Made by a program: the position numbers and the translations under genes. The notes under the pieces are model-generated. The model was not told the origin of the DNA. It did not search any database and saw nothing but the letters and a program-made list of their open reading frames with translations. From UBA2197 sp034370465 (GTDB lineage: Bacteria; Desulfobacterota; Desulfuromonadia; Desulfuromonadales; UBA2197), in NCBI GenBank assembly GCA_034370465.1, contig JAXMLA010000317.1:1-64000 (forward strand): a stretch of DNA of 64,000 bases, written 5' to 3'. Positions 45,855 through 55,039 of this stretch are shown here, piece by piece. Position 1 is the first letter of the stretch. Every line of letters starts with the position of its first letter.

Positions 45855-46661
45855 ATGGGAACACAAAAATATATCTTTCTGCTCTCGGACGCAACCGGTG
45901 AAACGATTGAACGGATGTGCACCGCCGCCCTGACCCAGTTTCAGGACAAGACGGTCACCATCCGGCGCATCGCCAATGTCCGCAGCAAGTCGCACCTGCT
46001 CGACATCCTCGACGAAGCGAGCCGACTCAATGCTCTGGTCGTTTATACTCTGGTCAATAATGAACTAGCGCAGATCGCCCATGACGAATGTACCAGTCGC
46101 GCCATCCCCTCTCTCGATTTGATGACCCCCCTGCTGCTGCGCATGTCCCGCTATCTCGGCCAGGCGCCGCAGCAGATGCCGGGACTGCTGCACGGGGTGG
46201 ACGATGCTTATTACAAGCGAATCGAAGCGGTGGAGTTTACGGTCAAACATGACGACGGCCAGGAGACGCGCAATCTCCATAAAGCCGACATTGTTCTCGT
46301 CGGGGTGTCGCGCACCAGCAAGACCCCGCTCTCCATCTACCTTGCCCACCGCGGCTGGAAGGTGGCGAATGTACCGTTGGTTCCCGGCATCGACCCGCCG
46401 CCGGAACTCTTCAAGATCGATCAAGGGCGGGTGGCGGCCCTGATCATCGATGCGCACCGCCTTGTCGAACTCCGCGCCGCCCGACTGCGCACCCTCGGCC
46501 AGGACCCGCGCACCGCGTATGCCGACCTCGAAGAGATCGATACCGAGTTGCGGCAGGTCCGGGCTTTTTACCGTCGCCAACCCTGGGTCATGATCGATGT
46601 GACCGGTAAAGCGGTCGAAGAGACCGCCAACGAAGTTCTGGTGAAACTTGGACTTAAATAA
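45855..46661 (+). CDS. ppsR: Pyruvate, water dikinase regulatory protein (DUF299)
   Basis: 268 residues of the bifunctional kinase/pyrophosphorylase family that phosphorylates and dephosphorylates PEP synthetase or pyruvate phosphate dikinase on a threonine, using ADP or pyrophosphate. The P-loop is GVSRTSKTPLSIYLA near residue 155 and the N-terminal ILSDATGETIERMC-type segment (FLLSDATGETIE) is characteristic. No PEP synthetase gene is in the window. The ribosome site before ATG 45855 is weak. Confidence 0.93.
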   Translation: MGTQKYIFLLSDATGETIERMCTAALTQFQDKTVTIRRIANVRSKSHLLDILDEASRLNALVVYTLVNNELAQIAHDECTSRAIPSLDLMTPLLLRMSRYLGQAPQQMPGLLHGVDDAYYKRIEAVEFTVKHDDGQETRNLHKADIVLVGVSRTSKTPLSIYLAHRGWKVANVPLVPGIDPPPELFKIDQGRVAALIIDAHRLVELRAARLRTLGQDPRTAYADLEEIDTELRQVRAFYRRQPWVMIDVTGKAVEETANEVLVKLGLK

Positions 46662-46726
46662 GCAAGGACAGCGGTTATCCGCGCGTTACTGATTACCCCA
46701 AAACCTAACACAAAAGGAGAGATTTC

Positions 46727-47398
46727 ATGAAAATTCTGGTTGTTGAAGATGAAAAAAAAGTCGCCAGCTTTATCAAGCGCGGCCTCGAAGAAGAAGGATT
46801 TAATGTCGACCTTGCTCATGACGGGGAAGAAGGGCTGTTTATGGCCGAGGCCAACCAGTACAGCTTGATCCTGATGGATTTGATGCTGCCGAAAAAGGAT
46901 GGCCTGACCGTGCTGCGCGAATTGCGTGACAAAGGGGTCAGTACCCCGGTCCTTTGTCTGACTGCCAAGGACAGCATCGATGATGTCGTCTCCGGTTTCA
47001 ACTCCGGCAGCGACGACTATCTGACCAAACCCTTTGCCTTTGCTGAACTCATCGCCCGGGTGCGCGCCTTGCTGCGGCGCGGCACCATGGATCGCGGTGC
47101 CGAACTCCGCTTTGCCGACCTGCGCCTCGATCCGGTCGCCCATAAAGTTTGGCGCGGTAGTGATGAGCTCGACCTCACCGCCAAAGAGTACGCCTTGATC
47201 GAATATTTCATGCGCAATCCCAATCAGGTTCTCACCCGCACAATGATCGCCGAGCGGGTCTGGGACTACACCTTCGATTCCTTTACCAATATTATCGATG
47301 TCTATGTCAATTACCTGCGTAAGAAGATCGATCGCGACTACGACAAAAAGCTGATTCAGACAGTACGGGGCATCGGCTACATGCTCAAGGAGGACTGA
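46727..47398 (+). CDS. OmpR-family response regulator
   Basis: 223 residues. Receiver 1-117 with EDEKKVA, phospho-acceptor LILMDLMLP and LTKPFAFAEL; C-terminal winged helix with LTAKEYALIEYFMRNPNQVLTR and RVWDYTFDSFTNIIDVYVNYL, typical of CusR/CopR-type metal- and envelope-stress regulators. AAGGAGA lies seven bases before ATG. It is followed with no gap by its kinase gene. The signal is unknown. Confidence 0.94.
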   Translation: MKILVVEDEKKVASFIKRGLEEEGFNVDLAHDGEEGLFMAEANQYSLILMDLMLPKKDGLTVLRELRDKGVSTPVLCLTAKDSIDDVVSGFNSGSDDYLTKPFAFAELIARVRALLRRGTMDRGAELRFADLRLDPVAHKVWRGSDELDLTAKEYALIEYFMRNPNQVLTRTMIAERVWDYTFDSFTNIIDVYVNYLRKKIDRDYDKKLIQTVRGIGYMLKED

Positions 47399-48868
47399 TT
47401 GCCCCACCGCCCTTCGATTCGCTCCTCGATCCGGTACAAGTTAACCCTGTGGTTTGCCTTGATCCTGGCGATACTGATGCTCTCCAGCGAAATTTTCTGG
47501 GATCGCCATCTCGCCACCATTCTCGAAGGGAATACCGACAACCGCCTGGCGCGGACCGGTGAGATCCTCGCAGATCTGAGTCACAAAGAAGCATACGATG
47601 CGCCCGGCGTGGAAGACGCCCAATGTGAGGAGATCAAGAATTTTTTGCAGCGCCATAACTGGGGGGTCGCGATCCAGCAACGCAACCCGCACGGCGAACC
47701 GACCTGCATCACTGAGAACCTCGGCGATCTCCGCTTTCCCCTCAATCGCCGCGCCCTGCGGCAACTCAGTCAAGGGGAAACGTACTTCGAAACCTTTACC
47801 AGCGAGACCGGGGAGCGTTACCGGGTGATGACCATGCCCCTATATGATGACGGCGACCGCCGCCTGGTCGACGTGCTGCAGGTCGGTGAAAATCTGGAAG
47901 CGAACGACACCGCTCTGGCGCTGTTACTCTGGAAGCGCATCATCTACACACCGCTGCTGATCCTTATGTTGAGCGTGTGCGGCTGGTTTCTGGCCGGTCG
48001 CGCCCTCTTGCCATTACAACGGATTACCGATGATATCCGCAAAATTACTGTCGAAAACCTCAATCTGCGCCTCCCGGTCGGTAAAAAACCGAATGAACTG
48101 ACCGAACTCAGTATCAGCTTCAACGAAACCCTCGAACGCCTCGCTAACTCTTTCAGCCGGATCAAACAATTTACCGGCGATGCATCCCATGAATTGCGGA
48201 CCCCGCTGGCCATCCTCAAGGGGGAGACCGAAGTCTCCCTGCGCTGGGCCAAAGGAGAGGAGGAGTTGCGCCAGACTCTGGCTTCCAATCTTGAAGAGAT
48301 CGAAAGAATGGAAAGGATCACCGAGGGACTCCTCCATCTTGCCAAGAGTGAATCCGGCGAATTTCACCTCAATCTCAGCGTCTTCTCTCTCAACGATCTG
48401 CTGCAGGATCTCTACATTCACAGCAAAACCCTCAGTGATCCGAAAAAGATCGAAACGATCCTGCAGTTGCAGGTCGATCATGAAGTCTTTATTCGCGCCG
48501 ACCAGATGCACCTGCACCGCGCCCTCCTTAATTTTATCACCAATGCGATCAAATACACCCCGGAAGGAGGGCTGGTGACCATCGCTCTGGCGCTGAACGA
48601 TGAACAGGAGGCGCGAATTCATGTCAGCGACACCGGCATGGGGATTCCCGCTGTACATCTCCCCCACATCTTTGAGCGCTTTTACCGGGTCGATGAAGCC
48701 CGCAACCGCAATATCGGCGGCACCGGACTCGGCCTCTCCATTGTCAAAGCGATTATCGACGCCCATCATGGTCGCATCCGCGTCCTCTCCACCCCCGGCC
48801 AGGGGAGTGAATTTATCGTTTACCTGCCGCTCGATCAGGCGACCACACCGGCTTCGGTGCCATCATGA
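47399..48868 (+). CDS. Membrane histidine kinase (CusS/heavy-metal-sensor type)
   Basis: 489 residues starting at a TTG immediately after the stop of the response regulator gene (AAGGAGGACTGATTG). TM segments are at about 16-36 and 183-204, with a periplasmic sensor of about 145 residues. HAMP follows, then HisKA with the H-box DASHELRTPLAIL and HATPase with NAIKYTPEGG, DTGMGIPAVHLPHIFERFYR and GTGLGLSIVKAI. The layout matches CusS-like sensors, but the periplasmic part has no recognisable metal site, so the ligand is open. Confidence 0.92.
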   Translation: MPHRPSIRSSIRYKLTLWFALILAILMLSSEIFWDRHLATILEGNTDNRLARTGEILADLSHKEAYDAPGVEDAQCEEIKNFLQRHNWGVAIQQRNPHGEPTCITENLGDLRFPLNRRALRQLSQGETYFETFTSETGERYRVMTMPLYDDGDRRLVDVLQVGENLEANDTALALLLWKRIIYTPLLILMLSVCGWFLAGRALLPLQRITDDIRKITVENLNLRLPVGKKPNELTELSISFNETLERLANSFSRIKQFTGDASHELRTPLAILKGETEVSLRWAKGEEELRQTLASNLEEIERMERITEGLLHLAKSESGEFHLNLSVFSLNDLLQDLYIHSKTLSDPKKIETILQLQVDHEVFIRADQMHLHRALLNFITNAIKYTPEGGLVTIALALNDEQEARIHVSDTGMGIPAVHLPHIFERFYRVDEARNRNIGGTGLGLSIVKAIIDAHHGRIRVLSTPGQGSEFIVYLPLDQATTPASVPS

Positions 48869-48954
48869 AAAGGCGGACTGTACGGCTCAATTCGGCAAGC
48901 GCTGCTGTGCTATCGCACAGTGCATTCCCTCTAATGCTGTGATATTTTTCAACC

Positions 48955-50310
48955 ATGCGCCTCCCCCTGAAATTCAAGATTATCCTCGCCCCGGCCACGG
49001 TCCTGCTCCTGCTGACCCTGCTCCTCGCTTTTCTTCAGTACACATATTGGGACATGTCGAAGAAGAATCAAACCTCGAGTCACCTTCGCGCCGCCTTTAT
49101 TGCCCTGGTAGAAGCGGATATGGCGACCAAGCGCCTTTATGCCCTCGGCAGTACCTCCCACCCCGAAACGTCGGAGAGTGCCTTTGACGGCAAGATTCAT
49201 GAAGAGTTGAGCCTCCTTTATGCGCGGCTGATCAGCTCGCTGCAAACGATCAAGGTCATGCTCCCCGCCGAAGAATCGTTGCTCGAAAATGGGGAAAAAC
49301 TCAACCCGGAACGAAGCTTCTTTGGCGAAGATTATCGTAACGCCGTCATCGATCTGCGCAGCCGGCTCAATGCCCTCAGTGAAGAGATTCAACGCGAACG
49401 CGAGCGCATTCAGAACAAAAATAATGATGATATCAGCGAAATTGTTTACCGCACCACCACCATCGGCACAATTGTTCTGCTGGTGGCGATCCTCATCGGC
49501 GTCTTTATTGCTCTGACCTATGCGCGCCAGATCCTTTTCCGGATCAATCTGCTGAAAGAGAACGCCCGGCGCATAGCCGGCGGCGATCTCAACCCCCTCC
49601 CCTTTCCGGATAAAGCCCAGGATGAACTTGACGACCTGGCGATTTCGATCAACCGGATGACCGAACGGCTGATCCGCGTGGTCAGCACCGAAAAACTTTT
49701 GGAAGGGGCGGAGGAAGAGAGGCGCCGTATTGCCCGCGACCTGCACGATCAAACCCTCGCCGATCTATCCGCGGTGCAACGCGACCTGGAAGTGCTGCAC
49801 TGCGGCAAATGTGCCGATGAGGCTCGGCGGGTCGGAGAAGATTTGCGGCGGGCGATGGCGAATCTGCGCGACGTCATGGAAGATCTCCATCCGCAGTCCC
49901 TCGATATCCTTGGCCTCGGGGCAGCCCTGGAATCGTTTCTCGATCGGACGATGTCGCGCGAAGGCTTGCCCGAATACCAGATCTACATTTCGCCGGCCAG
50001 TGAAGAACTCGTCCTTTCCCGGCATATTCAGCTCGCCATCTACCGTATTGCCCTGGAAGCGATTCACAACGTCATCCGCCATGCGCACGCCAGTCGCTAT
50101 GAAGTCGTCATCGAACGCCGCGGCGAGGATTTCGTCCTCTCGGTCGAGGACAATGGCAACGGCTTCAATCTGGAGACCGCCCAGAACGGCGGACGCGGCC
50201 TGAACAACATGCGCGAGCGCGCCCGCACCATCAATGCCCGAATCAGCTGGAGTCCCTCCCGCTTCAGCAGCGGCACCCGTTTTGAACTTTCCTACAACAC
50301 AACCTCCTGA
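48955..50310 (+). CDS. NarX-like histidine kinase (HisKA_3)
   Basis: 451 residues. TM1 is about 8-27, a helical extracytoplasmic part (27-155) follows, TM2 about 165-187. A HAMP domain (ILFRINLLKENARRIAGG) precedes a HisKA_3 dimerisation region whose H-box is RRRIARDLHDQTLADLSA, and HATPase (EALHN-like IALEAIHNVIRHAHA, VEDNGNGFN, GRGLNNMRERA) ends the chain. It is a NarX/UhpB-type sensor. Its partner is encoded 11 bases downstream. The previous kinase gene lies 86 bases upstream with no clear promoter or terminator between the pairs. Confidence 0.9.
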   Translation: MRLPLKFKIILAPATVLLLLTLLLAFLQYTYWDMSKKNQTSSHLRAAFIALVEADMATKRLYALGSTSHPETSESAFDGKIHEELSLLYARLISSLQTIKVMLPAEESLLENGEKLNPERSFFGEDYRNAVIDLRSRLNALSEEIQRERERIQNKNNDDISEIVYRTTTIGTIVLLVAILIGVFIALTYARQILFRINLLKENARRIAGGDLNPLPFPDKAQDELDDLAISINRMTERLIRVVSTEKLLEGAEEERRRIARDLHDQTLADLSAVQRDLEVLHCGKCADEARRVGEDLRRAMANLRDVMEDLHPQSLDILGLGAALESFLDRTMSREGLPEYQIYISPASEELVLSRHIQLAIYRIALEAIHNVIRHAHASRYEVVIERRGEDFVLSVEDNGNGFNLETAQNGGRGLNNMRERARTINARISWSPSRFSSGTRFELSYNTTS

Positions 50311-50321
50311 AGGCGGTGAAT

Positions 50322-51077
50322 ATGGAACAGACCATCGACATCCTGATCGCGGAAGACAACCCTAAAGACTTCGAATTTCTCGAATCGATCTTCAAGTCCT
50401 ATGCTGATCGCAATTGCCGTTTGCAGAGGGCACAGAACGGCCTGGTTGCCCTGGAGATGGCGCTGGAACGGGAAATTCCCCTGGTGGTCAGCGACATCCA
50501 GATGCCCGAGCTCAACGGCATCGACTTTGCCAAGGCGCTGTGGAGCCGCAATCCCAAGGCGCGCATCGTCCTGTGGAGCCAGCACAAAGATGAAATGTAC
50601 GTCCGCGCCCTGGCGCGCATCGTCCCGGCCGAGACTGTCTACGGCTATATCCTCAAATCGAATCCGCGCGAGCGGATCGCCGCCGCCATCGCCACCGTCC
50701 TCTTTGACGACCAGTGCTGGATCGATCCCGAAGTCCGCAAGGTGCAGGGCCGCACCGGCCACAGCCAGACTGCCCTCTCCGATATCGAATACGAAGCTCT
50801 GGTCGACATCTCCCTCGGCCTCACCGACAACCTTATCGCCCAGCGCCGCTACCTGTCGCGGCGCGGCGTGCAGAGCCGCCTCAACTCCCTTTACGGCAAA
50901 CTCGGTCTCGATCTCGATCAGTTCCAGAGCGACAAGGTCGGCGATGCCTTCAACCTGCGCAACCGTGCGGTCTCGGTCTCGATCCGCCGCGGCCTGATCA
51001 ACGCCTTTGAACTGGAGAGTGAAGAGGTCGAACTGCAGAACTGGATCAAGCGTTACAAAGGGAGCCTGAAACAGTAA
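50322..51077 (+). CDS. LuxR-type response regulator
   Basis: 251 residues. The receiver has IAEDNPKDFEFL, acceptor LVVSDIQMPELNG and ILKSNP. A LuxR/GerE-like helix-turn-helix follows (LSDIEYEALVDISLGLTDNLIAQR, then RRGVQSRLNSLYGKLGLD). The last 60 residues are an unusual, charged extension. The recognition helix differs from the normal NIS.TVK pattern, so DNA binding may be changed. ATG at 50322 is preferred; a GTG two codons earlier is possible. Confidence 0.82.
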   Translation: MEQTIDILIAEDNPKDFEFLESIFKSYADRNCRLQRAQNGLVALEMALEREIPLVVSDIQMPELNGIDFAKALWSRNPKARIVLWSQHKDEMYVRALARIVPAETVYGYILKSNPRERIAAAIATVLFDDQCWIDPEVRKVQGRTGHSQTALSDIEYEALVDISLGLTDNLIAQRRYLSRRGVQSRLNSLYGKLGLDLDQFQSDKVGDAFNLRNRAVSVSIRRGLINAFELESEEVELQNWIKRYKGSLKQ

Positions 51078-51183
51078 AATGGCGTCCTCGGCTCTCCCTT
51101 CCTGCCTTTGCTTTTTATCGCCCGTTTATGCTAAAAATGACGCTTTGGCGCCGGAGCGGCGCGATCCATCCTGAGGAGTCTCC

Positions 51184-52656
51184 ATGTCTCTGCGTCTTTA
51201 TAATACCTTGAGTGGCGGTAAAGAAGAGTTTGTGCCGTTGCGACCGGGACACGTCGGCATGTACGTCTGCGGCGTCACCGTCTATGACTATTGCCATGTC
51301 GGGCATGCCCGCGCCAACATCGTCTTTGACATCATCTACCGCTATCTGCAGTTTGCCGGCTTTGAGGTTATCTATGTCCGCAACTACACCGATGTCGACG
51401 ACAAAATCATCAACCGCGCCAATGAACGCGGCATCGACAGCAACGCCCTTGCGGAAGAGTTTATCCGCGCTTTTGACGAGGATATGGCGGCTCTCGGCCT
51501 GAAGAAGCCGACGATCGAGCCAAAGGCGACGCTGCATATCGAACAGATCATCACCCTGGTACAACGCCTGATCGCCAACGACCGCGCCTATGCCAGCGGC
51601 GGCGACGTCTATTACGCGGTCGAGAGCTTTCCCGACTACCTCAAGCTCTCCAAGCGCAATATGGATGAGATGCGCGCCGGCGCCCGCATTGCGCCGGGCG
51701 AGTTGAAACGCCATCCCATGGATTTCGCTCTGTGGAAAGCCGCCAAAGCCGGCGAACCGGCCTGGGAATCCCCCTGGGGCCCGGGGCGCCCCGGTTGGCA
51801 CATCGAATGTTCAGCGATGAGCATGCAGTATCTCGGCGAGACCTTCGACATTCACGGCGGCGGCAAGGATCTCGTCTTCCCGCACCACGAGAATGAAATC
51901 GCCCAGAGCGAAGGGGCGACGGGAAAACCCTTTGTCAAGTACTGGCTGCACAACGGCTTTGTCAACGTCAACCACGAGAAGATGAGTAAATCCCTCGGCA
52001 ACTTCTTCACCATCCGTGACATCCTCAAGACTTACGATGCCGAAGTGCTGCGTTTCTTCATCCTCACTGCCCACTACCGCTCCCCCATCGACTTTTCCGA
52101 TCAGAACCTCGACGAAGCGCGACTGGGCTTGAGCCGCTTTTATCAAGCCCTGGCCGCTGCTGACGCCTTTTTAGAGCAAGGACAGCCACAGACCAATCAA
52201 CCGGAGCAGGAAGAGATTGCCGAGCTGAATGAGCGGGCGAAGAACCTCGAAGCCCGCTTCAAAGAAGCGATGGATGACGACTTCAACACCGCTTTGGTCA
52301 TCGGTCACTTCTTCGATCTCGTTCGCGCCCTGAACCGGGTGACGGCGATCCCCGAACTCGCCAATGACAGCGCCGCCCTGGCCGCCGCTCAGTCCGCCCG
52401 CGACAAGATGGTCCAACTCGGCAACGTCCTCGGTCTCTTCAGCTCACCGCCGCAACTCTGGCTGGAGAAGCAGAAACATGCCGGCCTTGGCGAGACCGGA
52501 CTGAGTGCCGAAAAGATTGAAGAATTGATCAGCGCCCGGCAAAGCGCTCGTGCCAACCGCGACTTTGCCCGCTCTGACCAGATTCGCGATGAACTCGCCG
52601 CCAAAGGGATTCTCCTTCTCGACAGCGCCCAGGGGACGACCTGGAAACGCAAATAA
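51184..52656 (+). CDS. cysS: Cysteinyl-tRNA synthetase
   Basis: 490 residues of the class I enzyme. CGVTVYDYCHVGHARA holds the first zinc ligand and the HIGH motif (HVGH), ECSAMSMQYLG and HHENEIAQSE hold further zinc ligands, and HEKMSKSLGNFF is KMSKS. The C-terminus carries LISARQSARANRDFARSDQIRDELAAKGI, the DALR helical domain. AGGAG precedes the ATG. It is the first of three adjacent genes, followed four bases later by the pseudopilin-like gene. Confidence 0.97.
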   Translation: MSLRLYNTLSGGKEEFVPLRPGHVGMYVCGVTVYDYCHVGHARANIVFDIIYRYLQFAGFEVIYVRNYTDVDDKIINRANERGIDSNALAEEFIRAFDEDMAALGLKKPTIEPKATLHIEQIITLVQRLIANDRAYASGGDVYYAVESFPDYLKLSKRNMDEMRAGARIAPGELKRHPMDFALWKAAKAGEPAWESPWGPGRPGWHIECSAMSMQYLGETFDIHGGGKDLVFPHHENEIAQSEGATGKPFVKYWLHNGFVNVNHEKMSKSLGNFFTIRDILKTYDAEVLRFFILTAHYRSPIDFSDQNLDEARLGLSRFYQALAAADAFLEQGQPQTNQPEQEEIAELNERAKNLEARFKEAMDDDFNTALVIGHFFDLVRALNRVTAIPELANDSAALAAAQSARDKMVQLGNVLGLFSSPPQLWLEKQKHAGLGETGLSAEKIEELISARQSARANRDFARSDQIRDELAAKGILLLDSAQGTTWKRK

Positions 52657-52660
52657 ATTG

Positions 52661-53224
52661 ATGCCAATGCGCTACCTCTCTTCGCAGCGAGGGATGACCC
52701 TCTTCACCGTCCTCTTGGCCGTCGTGGTCATCGGTTTGATGCTCAGCCTGACCGGGCAGACCTGGTCAAAGGTGATGCAGCGCGAACGGGAAGCTGAACT
52801 CCTCTTTCGCGGCGATCAGTACCGCCGGGCGATCGAAAGTTATTATGCAACCGGCCATGGCGGGGTGGGAATCTACCCCCGCAGCGTGGAGGATCTGCTC
52901 AAGGATCCCCGCTCCCTGCAGACCAAGCGGCATCTGCGCAAAGCCTACCTCGATCCCTTTACCAATGATGAGTTCGAGCTGATCGGAGCCGGTGGCGACG
53001 TCGGCGGCGAAACTGTAGCCGTCCAGAGCCTCGGCCGGATCAAAGGGGTGCGCAGCACCAGCACCCTCCCCCCCTTCCGCCAGGACGGTTTTCCGGAAGA
53101 ATACGAAAACTTCAAAGGTGCTGCCAGCTACGACAAATGGGAATTCACCTACACCCCGAAGAGTACCCTCCCGTCGCAGACAGAGAAGCTTCTCTCCGTC
53201 CCCGACAAGCCTGTGAACCCATGA
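52661..53224 (+). CDS. Type II secretion pseudopilin-like protein
   Basis: 187 residues. The N-terminus is a short basic leader ending at RGMTLFTVLLAVVVIGLMLS, a prepilin-peptidase-type cleavage site (G before MTLF) and hydrophobic helix. The glutamate normally at position 5 of mature pilins is threonine here, as in minor pseudopilins. The mature part includes REAELLFRGDQYRRAIESYY, as in GspG-type proteins, and a region VGVRSTSTLPP. The start is uncertain between ATG 52661 and 52667; no strong ribosome site is seen. It overlaps the mltA start by four bases, so the two are coupled. Confidence 0.8.
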   Translation: MPMRYLSSQRGMTLFTVLLAVVVIGLMLSLTGQTWSKVMQREREAELLFRGDQYRRAIESYYATGHGGVGIYPRSVEDLLKDPRSLQTKRHLRKAYLDPFTNDEFELIGAGGDVGGETVAVQSLGRIKGVRSTSTLPPFRQDGFPEEYENFKGAASYDKWEFTYTPKSTLPSQTEKLLSVPDKPVNP

Positions 53225-54453
53225 CCTCTTTTCTAAAACTTCTCGTGACCCTTTTCACTCTTTGCTGCCTCAGCGCCTGTACGCTCCCTGCACCGGTCCC
53301 GGAAGTTCCGCCACCGACACCGCCCCGAGAGGAGCCGGCAGTGCCCCTGGAGCCGGTAATTCCCCTGGAACCGGCCCCGCCAGCACCGCCGATCCTCCCC
53401 CTCAACCCGGTCGAATGGGACACCGTCGAAGGCTGGCGCCTTGACGACCCCACCGCCGCGCTCGACGCCTTTCTCAAGGGGTGTGTCAGCATCAAAAAAC
53501 GGCCGGACTGGAGCGCGGTCTGCGCTGACGCCGGCCAGGTCGCCGCCAACCGTGACGCCGTCCGGAGTTTTTTCGAGGAGCGTTTCATCCCGCATCAGGT
53601 GCGCAACCCCGACGGCAGCGACACCGGCCTGGTCACCGGCTATTACATCCCCAATATCAACGGCAGCCGGCAACGCAGCGACCGCTACCGCTACCCCCTC
53701 TACGCTGTCCCCGATGACCTGCTGATTGTCGATCTGCGCAGCGTCTATCCCGATCTCGCCAACTACCGTCTGCGCGGCCGCCTGGTCGGGCGCAGAGTCG
53801 TCCCCTACTACAGCCGCGCTGAACTCGATAGCAATCCAGCCCCCCTGGCCGGCAAAGAACTCTTCTGGATCGACGACCCGGTCGAACTCTTCTTCATGCA
53901 TATACAAGGCTCAGGCCGCGTCCTTCTCGACGACGGCAGCGCGGTCATGGTCCACTTTGCCGACCAGAACGGCTACCCCTTCCGCTCCATCGGCAAACTC
54001 CTCATCGACCGGGGGGAGATGACCAAAAACCAGATGTCGATGCAGAACATCAAAGCCTGGGCGCAACAGCACCCTGACGAAACCGCGGCGCTGCTCAACG
54101 AAAACCCCAGCTACATCTTCTTCGAAACTCTCCCCGGCAGCCCGGATACCGCCCCCGGCGCCCTCGGCATCCCCCTGGCGGCCGAACGCAGCATCGCCGT
54201 CGATCCCCGCACTATCCCTTTGGGCGCGCCGGTCTTCCTCTCGACGACCCGCCCCAGCAGCAAGGAGCCGCTACAGCGCCTCGTCCTCGCCCATGACACT
54301 GGCGGCGCCATCCGTGGTCCGGTGCGCGCCGATTTCTTCTGGGGACAAGGGGAGGCGGCCGGAGCCTTGGCAGGACGGATGAAACAACAGGGAAAAATGT
54401 GGGTGCTGCTGCCGCGACTAGAGCCGAAAGAGCTCGCCCCGGCCCCGCAGTAG
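53221..54453 (+). CDS. mltA: Membrane-bound lytic murein transglycosylase A
   Basis: 410 residues. A lipoprotein signal ends LSACTLPAP, so it is probably an outer-membrane lipoprotein. A proline-rich linker follows (VPPPTPPREEPAVPLEP). The MltA fold has GLVTGYYIPNI and ELFFMHIQGSGRVLL, then FFETLPGSPDTAPGALGIPL, and 3D-type domain AHDTGGAIRGPVRADFFWG with the catalytic aspartate. It cleaves peptidoglycan glycan strands with formation of 1,6-anhydro ends. The ATG overlaps the previous stop (ATGA). Confidence 0.94.
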   Translation: MTSFLKLLVTLFTLCCLSACTLPAPVPEVPPPTPPREEPAVPLEPVIPLEPAPPAPPILPLNPVEWDTVEGWRLDDPTAALDAFLKGCVSIKKRPDWSAVCADAGQVAANRDAVRSFFEERFIPHQVRNPDGSDTGLVTGYYIPNINGSRQRSDRYRYPLYAVPDDLLIVDLRSVYPDLANYRLRGRLVGRRVVPYYSRAELDSNPAPLAGKELFWIDDPVELFFMHIQGSGRVLLDDGSAVMVHFADQNGYPFRSIGKLLIDRGEMTKNQMSMQNIKAWAQQHPDETAALLNENPSYIFFETLPGSPDTAPGALGIPLAAERSIAVDPRTIPLGAPVFLSTTRPSSKEPLQRLVLAHDTGGAIRGPVRADFFWGQGEAAGALAGRMKQQGKMWVLLPRLEPKELAPAPQ

Positions 54454-54487
54454 ACGTTTAGCGTTTTTCATCGGCAACAAAATCGGC

Positions 54488-54516
54488 TTGCATTTCCTCC
54501 CCGCCCATGCTAATAA
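54488..54516 (+). promoter_or_regulatory. Promoter of tRNA-Pro
   Basis: TTGCAT (54488-54493), 17 bases, TAATAA (54511-54516), 26 bases before the tRNA. Confidence 0.65.
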
Positions 54517-54542
54517 AGCCGTCTGTTAAAAAGAAGTCACGT

Positions 54543-54619
54543 CGGGATGTAGCGCAGTCTGGTAGCGCACTTGCTTCGGGAGCAAGGGGCCGGAGGTTCA
54601 AATCCTCTCATCCCGACCA
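54543..54619 (+). tRNA. tRNA-Pro (CGG)
   Basis: 77-base cloverleaf with encoded CCA. Acceptor arms CGGGATG and CATCCCG pair, T arm carries GGTTCAAATCC, and anticodon arm TTGC TTCGGGA GCAA reads anticodon CGG, proline. The 3' end points into the 54.6-56.1 kb region with ORF6N and truncated regulator genes. Confidence 0.96.
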
Positions 54620-54628
54620 GTAAATACG

Positions 54629-54664
54629 GTGGCTTACGGAATTATTCGTAAGCCACTTTTGTTT
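54629..54664 (+). terminator. Terminator of tRNA-Pro
   Basis: GTGGCTTACG/CGTAAGCCAC ten-base stem followed by TTTTGTTT, nine bases after the tRNA end. Confidence 0.85.
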
Positions 54665-54742
54665 ATTCAAATTTTTGTTGCCGTTTTGTTGCCCTTTTCC
54701 ACCTTGCTTGCGTACAATATTCCTGCTAATCGCTTCCTCCCC

Positions 54743-54786
54743 GACCGATCAACGACCGATCAACGACCGTTCAACGACCGTTCAAA
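54743..54786. repeat. Four tandem 11-base repeats
   Basis: GACCG(A/T)TCAAC repeats four times (54743-54786), the first two copies with A and the last two with T. It lies beside the tRNA-Pro terminator. Confidence 0.8.
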
Positions 54787-55039
54787 ATTTCAACGCAGTT
54801 ATAACAACCGGCAGCTCATCCAGCCTTGTCGTATAACGCGGCGTCCTCTTTTCCGCCTTCATCGCCCAGCGCTGATCCGTCCCTTCCGCCAGCAGTTTAA
54901 TCGTCCCCCGCCCCATCAACAAAACGTCTTCATCCAGTTGATCAGTGTAGTAAGGGCGGACCAAGGCCGTCTGAATCGACCGACGGCGCTGGCTATTGTC
55001 GATGTCATGCCTTAAGTTACTCCTCCGGACCAAATCCAA
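54782..55039 (-). other. Unassigned frame downstream of the ORF6N gene
   Basis: A 85-residue frame runs from a TTG at 55039 into the repeat region at 54782, overlapping the ORF6N gene by 23 bases. It reads YYTDQLDEDVLLMGRGTIKL with basic and acidic residues in plausible proportions, but no family is recognised and no ribosome site supports a start. It may be a decayed gene or chance. The rest of 54665-55016 contains only the tandem repeat. Confidence 0.25.

Noticed and set aside
53145..53907. Several minus-strand frames opposite mltA
   Set aside because: The plus-strand frame has the lipobox and catalytic motif; the antisense frames do not match any family.
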